56,655 nucleotides of DNA from Candidatus Gastranaerophilales bacterium (GTDB taxonomy: Bacteria > Cyanobacteriota > Vampirovibrionia > Gastranaerophilales > Gastranaerophilaceae): assembly GCA_944323945.1 (NCBI GenBank), contig CALUUL010000006.1:1-56655 (forward strand), written 5' to 3'. A model generated the notes under the pieces. That model was not told the DNA's origin, made no database searches, and was given only the letters and a program-made list of their open reading frames with translations. The position numbers and the translations under genes are program-made. This document shows, one piece after another, positions 6,395 to 18,081 of this stretch. How positions within the stretch are numbered: position 1 is the first letter of the stretch; each line of letters begins with the position of its first letter.

Positions 6395-8248
6395 TTATAC
6401 AGAATTTCTTGCATATAAATTTTGTATAATTTTAAATATTTTTTCACCATATTCTTTTTTTGCTTCATCTTGTTGCAAATCAGGATGAAATCTTTTTGAA
6501 AGCTTTCTAAAAGTTTCTTTACTCATATTTAATAATTCATCTGTACTATCCAGCCCTAGAATTTTCGTCAGTTGTGACCACTCTTGAGAAGTAATTTCTG
6601 AGATACTCTTAGCAACACTTGACGTTACACTTAATACATGCTCAATAACTTGATCATCTGATAATATGTTTTCTTTACTTTTTGATGATGTTGTACTCCA
6701 TGTATAGGTATAATTCGAATAATATTGATTATTATCTTGATTATATGATCCATATTCCTTCCTGCTGCCATCTGGATTTCGTTCTTCTTTATTAATAACA
6801 GCACCAAATTGATCAAATTCTGTATACCAATATGATCCATCTGGATTATATTCAAATAAATGTTTTATTATTTTTGTACCGATAAAATAATCTTTAATCT
6901 GTTTTACTTTTCCGTTTGAATCTCTATAAATTACTCTTTTTGTATAACCAGTTTCTTCGTCATACAATGTTTCTTTTGTCGCACCTGTATTTATATCTAT
7001 ATTAATTGATCTAATTACTTCATTTGTATCAGGATTATATTCCGCTACCTGATATAAAATATTATCTACAGTATAAGATTTAGAATGAGTCTGACCTCCA
7101 TATCTATCAAAGAAATTTTCTCTATAAGAACCATCTTCTTTGTATTGTTTTGAATATTCATAATATTTTCCATTACTATGGAATCTTATTTCTTCTACTA
7201 ATCTACCATCTTCATAATGTTCTGCATAAATAGGAACATTTGGCGTTTTTCTAAACTTGTACTTAGTGCAACTATCAGTAGAATATAATGTTTGATTGTC
7301 TATCAAATCTGTTCCGGGAATATAAACCGATTCACACTCTAAATTTCCTTTTTTGTCATATTCAAAAAGAACACGACTTGCCACTGTTTGTCCGTCTCTT
7401 GTAAAGTTATATGTATCTTCTTTTCTGCCATCTCTTGAAATTTTTACTAAAGTTTTTCTATAACCTGAATCTGAATAAGTTGTATCTGAATAACCTCCAG
7501 TTCTACCATCATAGATATATTCTCTTCTTATATTTCCTGTTTCAGGTGAATATTCAATAACTGATTCATACTTACCATTAGATCTATACTTTTCTCTTTT
7601 TAAAACTTGGCCAGTAATTAAATTTTCAGTAATATAACTATCACTTTGCTTATCATATACACGCTGTAAAACCATATCGCCGGATGTTACAGATCTATTT
7701 GTTTTCAAATCAATTACATCAACAAATTTGCGCCCATTAATTTCTTTTGAAATTATTCTACGACCCTTATCAAAATCATTAATTACAACTTCTTTTGAAT
7801 ATGCACTTGTTTTCTCAAAATATATTTGATCTCCTGTTTCATTATATTTTTCAAGTATATATGTATTAGGAGTCTTAGTAGTAACAGATTTTATACCATC
7901 ACTTACCCTGGTTATTATCTCTTTATTTTCTAAAGGAAAAAATTCTTCTTGTTTCTTTAAAATACCATCACGACTTAAGATAGTATGTCTAAAGCTTCCA
8001 TCTTCTTTATTATAAGATATATTTTCTCTATCTCCTAAAAACTCAGAACAATTATGCTCAAAGATAGCCCCTCTAAGTCTATTCTCTCCGCAAAAAGAAA
8101 CAACTTGACTTCTACCTATTACTTCCGAAATCATATTATTAGATATTGGAATATTTTTATAAACTTTATTGTTTTGTTCTGTATTATCTTGCTTTACATT
8201 TAACTTATTATGAATGTTACCAATTGGCTTAGTATAATTAATTTTCAT
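6395..8248 (-). CDS. Tandem-repeat protein with a C-terminal J domain
   Basis: The 617-residue product has no signal peptide. Residues about 75-500 are built of short beta-rich repeats with recurring Tyr, Asp and Gly (YDxxGxxxxxxxY; GKY and GSYRE-type turns), resembling MORN/YwqK-type or YD-like repeats. Residues about 535-617 form a J domain: helix, then FRKLSKRFHPDL with the HPD tripeptide at 588-590, then a final helix. J domains stimulate DnaK, so the protein may present the repeat region or its ligand to Hsp70. No DnaK gene is nearby. Near the N-terminus there is a VSFCGE motif (50-55) like that seen in other lineage-specific proteins here. The N-terminal function is unknown. Confidence 0.75.
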   Translation of the reverse strand: MKINYTKPIGNIHNKLNVKQDNTEQNNKVYKNIPISNNMISEVIGRSQVVSFCGENRLRGAIFEHNCSEFLGDRENISYNKEDGSFRHTILSRDGILKKQEEFFPLENKEIITRVSDGIKSVTTKTPNTYILEKYNETGDQIYFEKTSAYSKEVVINDFDKGRRIISKEINGRKFVDVIDLKTNRSVTSGDMVLQRVYDKQSDSYITENLITGQVLKREKYRSNGKYESVIEYSPETGNIRREYIYDGRTGGYSDTTYSDSGYRKTLVKISRDGRKEDTYNFTRDGQTVASRVLFEYDKKGNLECESVYIPGTDLIDNQTLYSTDSCTKYKFRKTPNVPIYAEHYEDGRLVEEIRFHSNGKYYEYSKQYKEDGSYRENFFDRYGGQTHSKSYTVDNILYQVAEYNPDTNEVIRSINIDINTGATKETLYDEETGYTKRVIYRDSNGKVKQIKDYFIGTKIIKHLFEYNPDGSYWYTEFDQFGAVINKEERNPDGSRKEYGSYNQDNNQYYSNYTYTWSTTSSKSKENILSDDQVIEHVLSVTSSVAKSISEITSQEWSQLTKILGLDSTDELLNMSKETFRKLSKRFHPDLQQDEAKKEYGEKIFKIIQNLYARNSV

Positions 8249-8351
8249 ACCCTAGTCCTTTACCTTACTATAATTATAGAAATAAAAAACACAAAAAAAA
8301 TGCCAATATTATGACATTTTATTAAGATTTATTAAAATATAAAAAATTATT

Positions 8352-8693
8352 TTATAAGCCTTTTCTTTGTTTTATTTCTGCAATTTTCAATCTAATATCA
8401 GTAGCCATTTTTTGTTGCAATCTTTTAATCTCATCAAAACAAGGTTTCATTGCAAGATTAACATCATCAACATTAATGTTTGTACCGATAAGTAAATCTT
8501 TCTGTTCTTGAATATCTTTTTCAGCTTTTACTATGATTTCGATAACTTCCTTTACATCATCTTCAGAAAAACCAATATTAAGAAGATTCGTCACCATAAG
8601 ATTTTTTTGATTTTCTCTTTCTTCATTTATTTTTTTTGTTTTATCTTCTTCAACTAGTCCTAATTTAACAGCTAACTTTTGAAATATACCCAT
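8352..8693 (-). CDS. Small charged helical protein, partner of the radical SAM gene
   Basis: The 113-residue protein is rich in Lys and Glu and predicted to be helical, with a likely coiled coil over residues about 75-110 and another charged segment at 15-35. No membrane segment or known motif is visible. It begins 2 nt after the stop of the upstream radical SAM gene, so the two are in one operon. It may be an accessory or scaffold subunit, but nothing in the sequence proves this. A weak AT-rich hairpin near 8291-8318 lies between it and the next gene. Confidence 0.65.
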   Translation of the reverse strand: MGIFQKLAVKLGLVEEDKTKKINEERENQKNLMVTNLLNIGFSEDDVKEVIEIIVKAEKDIQEQKDLLIGTNINVDDVNLAMKPCFDEIKRLQQKMATDIRLKIAEIKQRKGL

Positions 8694-8695
8694 AA

Positions 8696-10528
8696 TTAAC
8701 CCTTTATCTTTGATATTTTATAATTTTTCACCCAAGTACTTCCATATTTTGATATATATAAAAATAACCACTCTCTATATCTTAAATACATCCATAATGG
8801 ATTTTCATATGCAATAGAACACTCTCTTATACAATAATTTAATATTTCCTTTAGTTGTTGTTTATTCGAGCCAATACTTTCAAAATTTATATTTGGAGAA
8901 AATTCATCTTCAGCAGGATAAATTTTGGTAATGCCATACTTCTCAGGATCTTGAGCTAATTTTGCGTGTCTTCCCATTGTAAAAACACTTCTTCCATATG
9001 AATGAATAATATCTTTATTATCGATAAGCATTTTGACAGTCATTTTTGCATCTTCCATAGTTTCTGTTGGAAAACCAAAAAATATAAACGCAAAATTCCA
9101 AATTCCTGAATCTTTTGAATTTTTTAATATTTCAAATCGCCTATCTAAATCAATACCTTTATTTATTAATTCCAACACTTTTTTTGAACCAGATTCAAGT
9201 CCCCATAATACCATCCTTAAACCTGAATCATATGAATTTTCCAAAACTTCTTTTGTAAATGCAGTTTCTAATCTTGCATCGCAAAAAAACTTTGGGGATA
9301 TCTCTTCTTGATTCTTTAACTTTCTTGAAAGTTCATCAAGATACGTTGGAGAAACTGATTCATCTATAAATTCGTATTTTTCTATATTATACTTTTCTTT
9401 TATTTCTTTGAATTCTTGTATAACCTTATCTGTACTTTTGACATTGAAATTCTGGCCAAAATCCTGATCACAAAAACTACATTTTCCCCAATAACAACCT
9501 CTTGAAGATTGATAAGGAATAACTATTTCAGGAGTAAAATACTTTTTAAAATCATAATTATCCAAATTTAAATTTGCCATTTCATTTAACTTAATTGGTT
9601 TCATTTTATCATTTTGATATATTTGACCATCATTTTTATACATTAAATTTGGAACATCTTGAATTTTTATTTGACCTGTAACAAATTTAGCAACTTCTAC
9701 AATAGGACCTTCTCCCTCTTCTATAGAAACACTATCCGCAAATAATTCAAAAAATTCTTTATGTTTTTTGAGTTCTTCTGCTATTCTACCAAAGAAATTA
9801 CCACCTATATTTATATGTGCCTTTGTATATTTTTTTAAAAGATATGTCAGAGTCAATCCCGGAACAATTTGACTTGAAGAATTTAATGAAATCGCAATAA
9901 AACTTGCATTTTTACTTAGTATTTCATTTATTTTTTCTTTATAATATTTTTTAAAAATATTCGATTTTTCATCTAAAACAAAATATTTTATAGTTTCATA
10001 ATTAAACTTAAAAAATGGATTTGATATCCCTTCAAATTCAATTTTGGTTGGAGTATATGGCAGAGAAATTATTTCTAATGCTTTATCTATAATATTTATA
10101 GAACGAATTAACATCATCGGATTATAAAAGTTTTCACTTTTTATATTTTTCTTTGCTTCTTCAATAAACATTGGAATAAAAGTAAAATAATTACTATTTT
10201 TTTGAATATAATTTTTAATTCTGTTATATTTATACAAAAACATTTGCTCTTCTTTAGTATAATCAGACTCCTTTTTATTTGGAGAAAATACATATAATAG
10301 ATTTTTTTTTAATAATTCAAATTGTTTTTTTGTCTCATCAATTGAGAGTAGAATATTTTCTTTTGTAAGTATGTCATTAAAAAAATCTATATTAAGATCA
10401 AAAGCCTCAGCATTAAACCCATTTGATTTTAACTGACCTATTAATGAAGGTATAGCGAAATGTGGACTAATTGGAGTCCATTGTGGTGGAAAAATAAGTA
10501 AAATCTTATTATCAATCATATCACTCAT
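8696..10528 (-). CDS. Radical SAM enzyme with cobalamin-binding-like N-terminal domain
   Basis: The 610-residue protein opens with the LLIFPPQWTPISPHFAIP pattern of B12-binding radical SAM proteins; the Rossmann-like region continues to about residue 285 (IGGNFFGRIAEEL, SIEEGEGP). The radical SAM core follows, with the cluster ligands in RGCYWGKCSFC (Cys345, Cys350, Cys353). The C-terminal region (about 510-610) carries FIFFGFPTET and a conserved Tyr/Trp-rich tail. I see no DxHxxG cobalamin ligand, so B12 would bind base-off without the His ligand, or the domain may not bind it. Related enzymes methylate or rearrange unactivated carbons. The substrate is unknown. A small helical protein follows 2 nt downstream. 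Confidence 0.8.
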   Translation of the reverse strand: MSDMIDNKILLIFPPQWTPISPHFAIPSLIGQLKSNGFNAEAFDLNIDFFNDILTKENILLSIDETKKQFELLKKNLLYVFSPNKKESDYTKEEQMFLYKYNRIKNYIQKNSNYFTFIPMFIEEAKKNIKSENFYNPMMLIRSINIIDKALEIISLPYTPTKIEFEGISNPFFKFNYETIKYFVLDEKSNIFKKYYKEKINEILSKNASFIAISLNSSSQIVPGLTLTYLLKKYTKAHINIGGNFFGRIAEELKKHKEFFELFADSVSIEEGEGPIVEVAKFVTGQIKIQDVPNLMYKNDGQIYQNDKMKPIKLNEMANLNLDNYDFKKYFTPEIVIPYQSSRGCYWGKCSFCDQDFGQNFNVKSTDKVIQEFKEIKEKYNIEKYEFIDESVSPTYLDELSRKLKNQEEISPKFFCDARLETAFTKEVLENSYDSGLRMVLWGLESGSKKVLELINKGIDLDRRFEILKNSKDSGIWNFAFIFFGFPTETMEDAKMTVKMLIDNKDIIHSYGRSVFTMGRHAKLAQDPEKYGITKIYPAEDEFSPNINFESIGSNKQQLKEILNYCIRECSIAYENPLWMYLRYREWLFLYISKYGSTWVKNYKISKIKG

Positions 10529-10672
10529 TTAATTAATATCTCACATTTATTGAACTATAGCAATATTTTTTATTTTTGTTACAAAAATATATATATGATA
10601 TATACAAAAGGCAATTTTTTCATATATAAAAACTTTATTTGTATATAAGAGGATATTAAGAGGAGAAAAAAT

Positions 10673-11497
10673 ATGACATCAGTAAATGGACAAGGAATTA
10701 GCTACAAAGAATTTGAAGAACGACTTCACCAAGCAGGAATAAAGACAACAAGCATTAGAGAAGGTAAAGAAGCAAATTTTGCAGATTACGGCAACGCACT
10801 ATCTGCAGATTTACAACAACAAATACTTGATAGTTTTGACTGTGAACAAGATTACCAATTACAAAGTATGATTGCGGATTTATATAATGACAATAAAAGT
10901 GTGCTACAATCTGGAGAATTTAAATCAGCTTGTGAATCAATGGGATTGAAAGTTAGCATATCTTATCAAAAAACAACTTATATTGCCGATTATAAAGCAG
11001 GCAATTTTGATAACAGTGTAGGAACAGGTTCTATAGCAGTCTATACAATCTCTGATGGTATGGGCGGTGAAATAAAAATAGCCGATGCAAATGGTAATGG
11101 TGCACTTGAAAGTGAAGAAATATTTATGAATCAAATTTTAGGTGACATAAACTATGAAATTTCTGTTCAACAAGGTATTTCAGTTGGAAATACAGGTTCA
11201 GCAGTTTCTTCTCAATCAAATGGAATTGGCAATGAAAATAAAGATAAAGAAGTTTCACAAATTGATTTTAATAAAGAAGTAGAACGTCTAATAAGACAAG
11301 GATATGACAAAGAATCAGCAATAGAAAATGCAAAATTCAATTTAGAAGCATATGATATGGATTACTCTGGCGGATTTGCTGACTTCTTAGAAGAAATGTT
11401 TGTAAATAAAGATGATAATGATAACAATGAATTAGCAAATTTCTTAAGTATAGAAAAAGAAGAAGAAAAGAATCAAAAAGAACTTATAAGAAAATAA
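10673..11497 (+). CDS. Acidic EF-hand-like protein of unknown function
   Basis: The 274-residue protein contains a convincing calcium-binding loop DANGNGALESEE (138-149; Asp1, Asn3, Asn5, Gly6, Glu12). A second, degenerate loop DMDYSGGFADF lies at about 232-242. There is no signal peptide or membrane segment; the middle (165-200) is Ser/Asn-rich and the C-terminus is Lys/Glu-rich. It may be a cytosolic calcium-binding protein or be secreted by a non-Sec route. The start has a strong SD (AGAGGAG, 7-8 nt spacing). It is divergent from the radical SAM operon and ends at a strong terminator. No family is recognised. Confidence 0.7.
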   Translation: MTSVNGQGISYKEFEERLHQAGIKTTSIREGKEANFADYGNALSADLQQQILDSFDCEQDYQLQSMIADLYNDNKSVLQSGEFKSACESMGLKVSISYQKTTYIADYKAGNFDNSVGTGSIAVYTISDGMGGEIKIADANGNGALESEEIFMNQILGDINYEISVQQGISVGNTGSAVSSQSNGIGNENKDKEVSQIDFNKEVERLIRQGYDKESAIENAKFNLEAYDMDYSGGFADFLEEMFVNKDDNDNNELANFLSIEKEEEKNQKELIRK

Positions 11498-11522
11498 ATT
11501 TAAAATTAACTTTTTTATAATG

Positions 11523-11550
11523 AAACGAGTATATTAATACTCGTTTTATT
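11523..11550. terminator. Bidirectional terminator between convergent genes
   Basis: A 10-bp stem AAACGAGTAT/ATACTCGTTT with a 4-nt loop, flanked by T-runs, sits between the EF-hand gene (+) and the EamA gene (-, stop at 11552). It can serve both directions. Confidence 0.8.
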
Positions 11551-11551
11551 T

Positions 11552-12415
11552 TTATGAAAGAATAATTAAAATAGAACCTATTACCATTATAAAAGTTGCT
11601 ATTAGTTTCCTTTTCAGATTTTTTTCTTTAAAAAATTTATGACCTAAAAAAACAGTTACAATTGATGATAATTGAAATAATGCAAGTGCATATCCAACAT
11701 TCATCTTGTCAAAAACAAAGTTAGTTGAAAATTGCATTAGTCCCAAACAAATTGAAATAAAGATAAGCATAAAAAATATTTTAGATGATTTTAATTTTAT
11801 ATTTTTATTAAAAATCAAAATAAAAACAAAATTCCATAATAACCCCATAAAACACCAAAATATAAAACATGTTTCAACAGAAGAAATCAATATAATTTTT
11901 TTTAATATTACAGCTTCAATCCCAGTTAATATCAGAGAAAAAAAACGTAATTGAATATCTTTTCTTTTAATTATATTTACAGAAAAACTACCACTTTCTG
12001 CTTCAAAAATATATTTACTTCCAACGATTATAAAAAAAATACCAATAACTGCAATCAAAGAAGGTATTTCTTTTAAAAATAAAACAGCAACTACTAAACC
12101 TACAATACTTTTATAAGCATTTATAGGACCTAATACTGATAATTCTCCAATATTTACAGCTTTTATCATACAAACTGTACCTAATGAACATAAAAAGCCT
12201 GCCAATAAGACTAAAGAAATAAAATTGATATTAATAGTTTCTATAGAAATATAACTTTTTACAAATGGTATACATCCAATACTTAAAATCAAATATGTAT
12301 AAAAATTTATTGAAAAAGAAGAAATCTCCTCTGTAAGTTTTTTTTGAAATAAATTTGCAATAGGATTCGATATTATCCTTATGATTAAAAAGAAAATAGT
12401 TATTATATCTATCAT
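11552..12415 (-). CDS. EamA/DMT-family membrane transporter
   Basis: The 287-residue protein is almost entirely hydrophobic and fits ten transmembrane helices arranged as two EamA repeats (about 1-138 and 150-287). The typical short loop with Lys and Glu separates the halves near residue 145. The family exports or imports amino acids, nucleotide sugars and other metabolites. It overlaps the upstream radical SAM gene by 4 nt (ATGA) and is the last gene of a three-gene unit with a PLP decarboxylase. Export of a polyamine-like or modified product made by the two upstream enzymes is a reasonable inference, but the substrate is not shown. Confidence 0.8.
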   Translation of the reverse strand: MIDIITIFFLIIRIISNPIANLFQKKLTEEISSFSINFYTYLILSIGCIPFVKSYISIETININFISLVLLAGFLCSLGTVCMIKAVNIGELSVLGPINAYKSIVGLVVAVLFLKEIPSLIAVIGIFFIIVGSKYIFEAESGSFSVNIIKRKDIQLRFFSLILTGIEAVILKKIILISSVETCFIFWCFMGLLWNFVFILIFNKNIKLKSSKIFFMLIFISICLGLMQFSTNFVFDKMNVGYALALFQLSSIVTVFLGHKFFKEKNLKRKLIATFIMVIGSILIILS

Positions 12416-13407
12416 TGGTTATGACTTTTATCTAATATTGCTTCTATTTGATAACATTTTTGAATATTTAAACCAAACTTATTCGATACCTCATTAAAAT
12501 TTTTATATAAATCAAAATAATATTCAGGAACTTTTATATTTTTAGTAAATTTATACTTTTCAAAATCAAAATCAAGACGTATATCTTTAATTCCAAGTTC
12601 ATATACAAGTTTTATAAAATTTGTTATTTCTTCATTATTGTCGTTAACACCATCAACAATTATATATTTCATAGTAATATTTGATTTTGCATTTTCTGAT
12701 GCTTTTATATAATCCTTAATATTTTGAACAACTTTATCAAAACAATCTACTTGTTTAATTTTCTTATAAGTTTCAGGATTTGAGCTATCTAAAGAAATTA
12801 CAAGTCTGCATTTGTCTTTTATAAAAGCATCTTCAATAGACATACAATATTTTATACCTGAAGTAAGAATTTCAATTTTACTATATATATAACTGAGAAG
12901 TAGAGATAAAAGATCTTCAAATTCAGGTGATATAGTAATTTCTCCCCCACTCATATATATTTGTGCATTTCTGGATAGGATTTCTTTTTCAATTAAAGAT
13001 TGAATTATAGGCAATACATTATATTTTAACCCTTTATCAACATGTTTAAACGCACAATACAAACATTTCGCATTACAAGACATATAATTTTGAATATATA
13101 CTTTATGAATTTTATTATCAAAAGATTTAATTTTACTATCTGTCAAAAAGCGACTAATATCACAACATCCTTCACAGCAAGAAGGATACGAACTATCTGA
13201 AAAAATTGAATTTATATTTTTTACAAGTTTTTTTCTTTCATTATATACATAATTCCAATCAACATTTTCGTCTATGTATTTTTCATAAAAGATAGGACCA
13301 GGAACATTAGAACAACAAGCTCTTATTTCATCATAAAAAAAATGAATTGAATGTTTTAACCATTCACAATCCAAGTATTTTTTCTTATTAAATAGATAAT
13401 TAAACAT
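12412..13407 (-). CDS. Radical SAM protein with N-terminal auxiliary-cluster-like cysteines
   Basis: This 331-residue protein belongs to the same family as the three tandem proteins at 47035-50004. Before the core it has CEWLKH (Cys14), a CC pair (31-32) and CCEGCC (77-82). The radical SAM triad is CNAKCLYC (Cys111, 115, 118), followed by the SAM-binding SGGEIT. The upstream cysteines resemble the auxiliary-cluster ligands of SPASM-type enzymes but lie on the N-terminal side. The frame extends to a GTG at 13419; the ATG at 13407, preceded by GAGGA, is preferred and lies 9 nt beyond the decarboxylase stop. The operon context (decarboxylase upstream, EamA exporter downstream) points to modification of a small amine or peptide; this is inference. 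Confidence 0.8.
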   Translation of the reverse strand: MFNYLFNKKKYLDCEWLKHSIHFFYDEIRACCSNVPGPIFYEKYIDENVDWNYVYNERKKLVKNINSIFSDSSYPSCCEGCCDISRFLTDSKIKSFDNKIHKVYIQNYMSCNAKCLYCAFKHVDKGLKYNVLPIIQSLIEKEILSRNAQIYMSGGEITISPEFEDLLSLLLSYIYSKIEILTSGIKYCMSIEDAFIKDKCRLVISLDSSNPETYKKIKQVDCFDKVVQNIKDYIKASENAKSNITMKYIIVDGVNDNNEEITNFIKLVYELGIKDIRLDFDFEKYKFTKNIKVPEYYFDLYKNFNEVSNKFGLNIQKCYQIEAILDKSHNQ

Positions 13408-13415
13408 TATGTTCC

Positions 13416-14783
13416 TCACATTAAAACTTTTATTTTTTGTCTGTCTTTAAGATAGTCAATATGTTCTTTTTTTATAACTTCTCCTGGCAAAAGAATTGGT
13501 ATTCCAGGTGGATAATCAGCTATAAGTTCCATAGAAACTCTTGCAAGTGAATATTTCAAATCAACTTCTCTTGAAGGTTTTCCCCATAAAAGAGCTGGCG
13601 TATATCTGACTCTTGGTTCAACATTTATTATAGAATTTTCTCTATCTTCATCTGGCTTTATTTTTATATTCTTAGCACATAAATCTGATAATGCTTTTTC
13701 TAACTTTCTCAATTTTGACTTTGTAGTACCAAGACCGGTAAGAAACATTACAGATTTTTCATTTGCAAGTTCATCTTCTATATTATATTCATCAAACAAT
13801 ATATCAGAGAGTTCAAACCCTGACATATTAGTGACCTTAACCAAAATTTTTGTTACATCATTATTATAAGAATACACCTCTAAGTTAGGAATAGATTTCA
13901 AAAAACGAATAGTTCTATTAACATTTTTAACAAGTTCTTGAAGCTTTATCTGACCACTTTGTGAACTCAAATAATTTATAGTAGATTCTATATTCACAAG
14001 TAATGGATAAGATGGAGATGTTGTTGTAATAAGATTTAAAGCCTTTTGTATATTTTTGGGTTCAATATCAGAATCCAATCCAATATGCAATAAGGCAGCA
14101 GGATTTAAAGCTCCGGCTGTTTTATGTAAAGATTGAACAACTATATCAGCCCCTTGCATTAAAGCAGGTGTTCCCAAAGCTTTATGATAATTCCACAATG
14201 CCCCATGAGCTTCATCTACAATAAGTTTAACATTATACTTTTTGCATACGCTTGAAATACGGTAAACATCGGACATTACACCTTCATACGTCGGATTTGT
14301 CATTATAAAAGCTTTAATATCTTTATTTCGAGAAAATATTTCTTCTAACAAATCCAAACTTATTGTTTCATAGATACCCCATTCTTCATTATATTGGGGC
14401 ATAATCCATAATGGCACAGCCCCAGTTAAAACAAGACCATTATATACAGACTTATGACAATTTCTTGCAATAAGAACTTTATCACACTTACTTAGTAAAG
14501 CAAACATGGATGCAATAATACCTGAGGTAGCACCATTCGTAAGAAAAAAGGTAGACTTTGCACCATATATTTTTGCTGCTTCACATTGTGATGATCTTAT
14601 AATTCCTGTTGGATTTGATAAATTATCAAATCCTTCTATTTCGGAGTAATCACAAGTAAAAAACTTATGGCCCAATAATTTTAAAGAAAGAGGTACAACA
14701 AAATCTCCTTGTCCATGTGAAGGTGTTGTAAATAATACTCTCTTTTTCTTTCTAAAATTTTCAATAAAGTTTACAATACTCAT
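13416..14783 (-). CDS. Orn/Lys/Arg decarboxylase family (PLP, fold type I)
   Basis: The 455-residue protein starts with the family signature TPSHGQGD (20-27). The PLP site follows as VDEAHGA (189-195), then SLHKT with the Schiff-base lysine at 221. The length matches the short YaaO/SpeA-like decarboxylases that lack the N-terminal wing domain of inducible CadA/SpeC enzymes. It should decarboxylate a basic amino acid (arginine, lysine or ornithine) to a polyamine precursor; which one is not evident. It is the first gene of an operon with a radical SAM protein and an EamA transporter. The ligA gene diverges from it, 70 nt away. Confidence 0.85.
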   Translation of the reverse strand: MSIVNFIENFRKKKRVLFTTPSHGQGDFVVPLSLKLLGHKFFTCDYSEIEGFDNLSNPTGIIRSSQCEAAKIYGAKSTFFLTNGATSGIIASMFALLSKCDKVLIARNCHKSVYNGLVLTGAVPLWIMPQYNEEWGIYETISLDLLEEIFSRNKDIKAFIMTNPTYEGVMSDVYRISSVCKKYNVKLIVDEAHGALWNYHKALGTPALMQGADIVVQSLHKTAGALNPAALLHIGLDSDIEPKNIQKALNLITTTSPSYPLLVNIESTINYLSSQSGQIKLQELVKNVNRTIRFLKSIPNLEVYSYNNDVTKILVKVTNMSGFELSDILFDEYNIEDELANEKSVMFLTGLGTTKSKLRKLEKALSDLCAKNIKIKPDEDRENSIINVEPRVRYTPALLWGKPSREVDLKYSLARVSMELIADYPPGIPILLPGEVIKKEHIDYLKDRQKIKVLM

Positions 14784-14847
14784 ATACTTTTATTATAAAA
14801 TGAAATAATGAATATTATATATTATATTAAATTTTATAAATATTTGA

Positions 14848-17320
<2,473 letters not shown>

Positions 17321-17324
17321 TTTT

Positions 17325-18074
17325 ATGAAAAAGAAATTCTATTTAACTATTATGATATTAGGTTTAGCTTTCATTACTTGTCAATATTCAGTTGCTGCAG
17401 TAAATGAAAATTCTCAAAAAATTCCAGGTTACATTTCTTTGAACAATTCAATTACAAAAGAAGTTGAACCAAATCTTGCATTAATTACTTTTTCAGTAGA
17501 AAATACAGCAGACACAGCAGAAAAAGCAGTTTTAGATAATAATAAAAATTCAAATAAAATAATTGAAGCATTAAAACTTATATCAAATAATGAGGCAGAT
17601 ATTATCAAAACTTCAAATTTTTCTGTAAATCCTGTTTATACAACTAGCTCATCAGGTAAAAGAACAATTAAAAATTATGTTGCGGTAAATTCTGTAAATG
17701 TACAAACAAAAGATATTAATAAAGTTGCAAAGTTTATTGATACAGCAATTGCAAATGGTGCAAACAAAACTGATAATTTAATGTTTTCAATTGAAGATAA
17801 TAAGTCTATTTGTAAAGAGCAATATCCCCTATTAATAAAAGATTTAAAAGACACAGCAGATGTCTTATCTAAATCAATAGGGACAAGTGTTTCAGGCTTA
17901 AAATATTTAAATGTATCATGTAACACTGAAAATATTGCCTCAAATGGCAGATTTTATGCTAAATCTAATATGGCAATGGATTCTGTAAGTTCTGAAAGTG
18001 CAATACCAACACCAATTGAATCAGGAAAAGTAAAAATCAGAATATACGTTAATGCTGATTTCTATGTTAAATAG
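17325..18074 (+). CDS. SIMPL-domain (DUF541) exported protein
   Basis: The 249-residue product has a clear Sec signal peptide (KKK, then a hydrophobic core, then SVAA near 21-25). The mature part fits the SIMPL/DUF541 fold: SITKEVEPNLALITFSVENTADTAEKA at the N-terminus, a central region with KTSNFSVNPVY, and a C-terminal KVKIRIYVNADF strand. Family members (BP26/OMP28-like) are periplasmic or outer-membrane-associated and form ring-like oligomers; their function is poorly defined. The SD is AAGGAG, 8 nt before the ATG. The next gene, hisC-HAD, starts 7 nt downstream. Confidence 0.85.
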   Translation: MKKKFYLTIMILGLAFITCQYSVAAVNENSQKIPGYISLNNSITKEVEPNLALITFSVENTADTAEKAVLDNNKNSNKIIEALKLISNNEADIIKTSNFSVNPVYTTSSSGKRTIKNYVAVNSVNVQTKDINKVAKFIDTAIANGANKTDNLMFSIEDNKSICKEQYPLLIKDLKDTADVLSKSIGTSVSGLKYLNVSCNTENIASNGRFYAKSNMAMDSVSSESAIPTPIESGKVKIRIYVNADFYVK

Positions 18075-18081
18075 GTAATTT

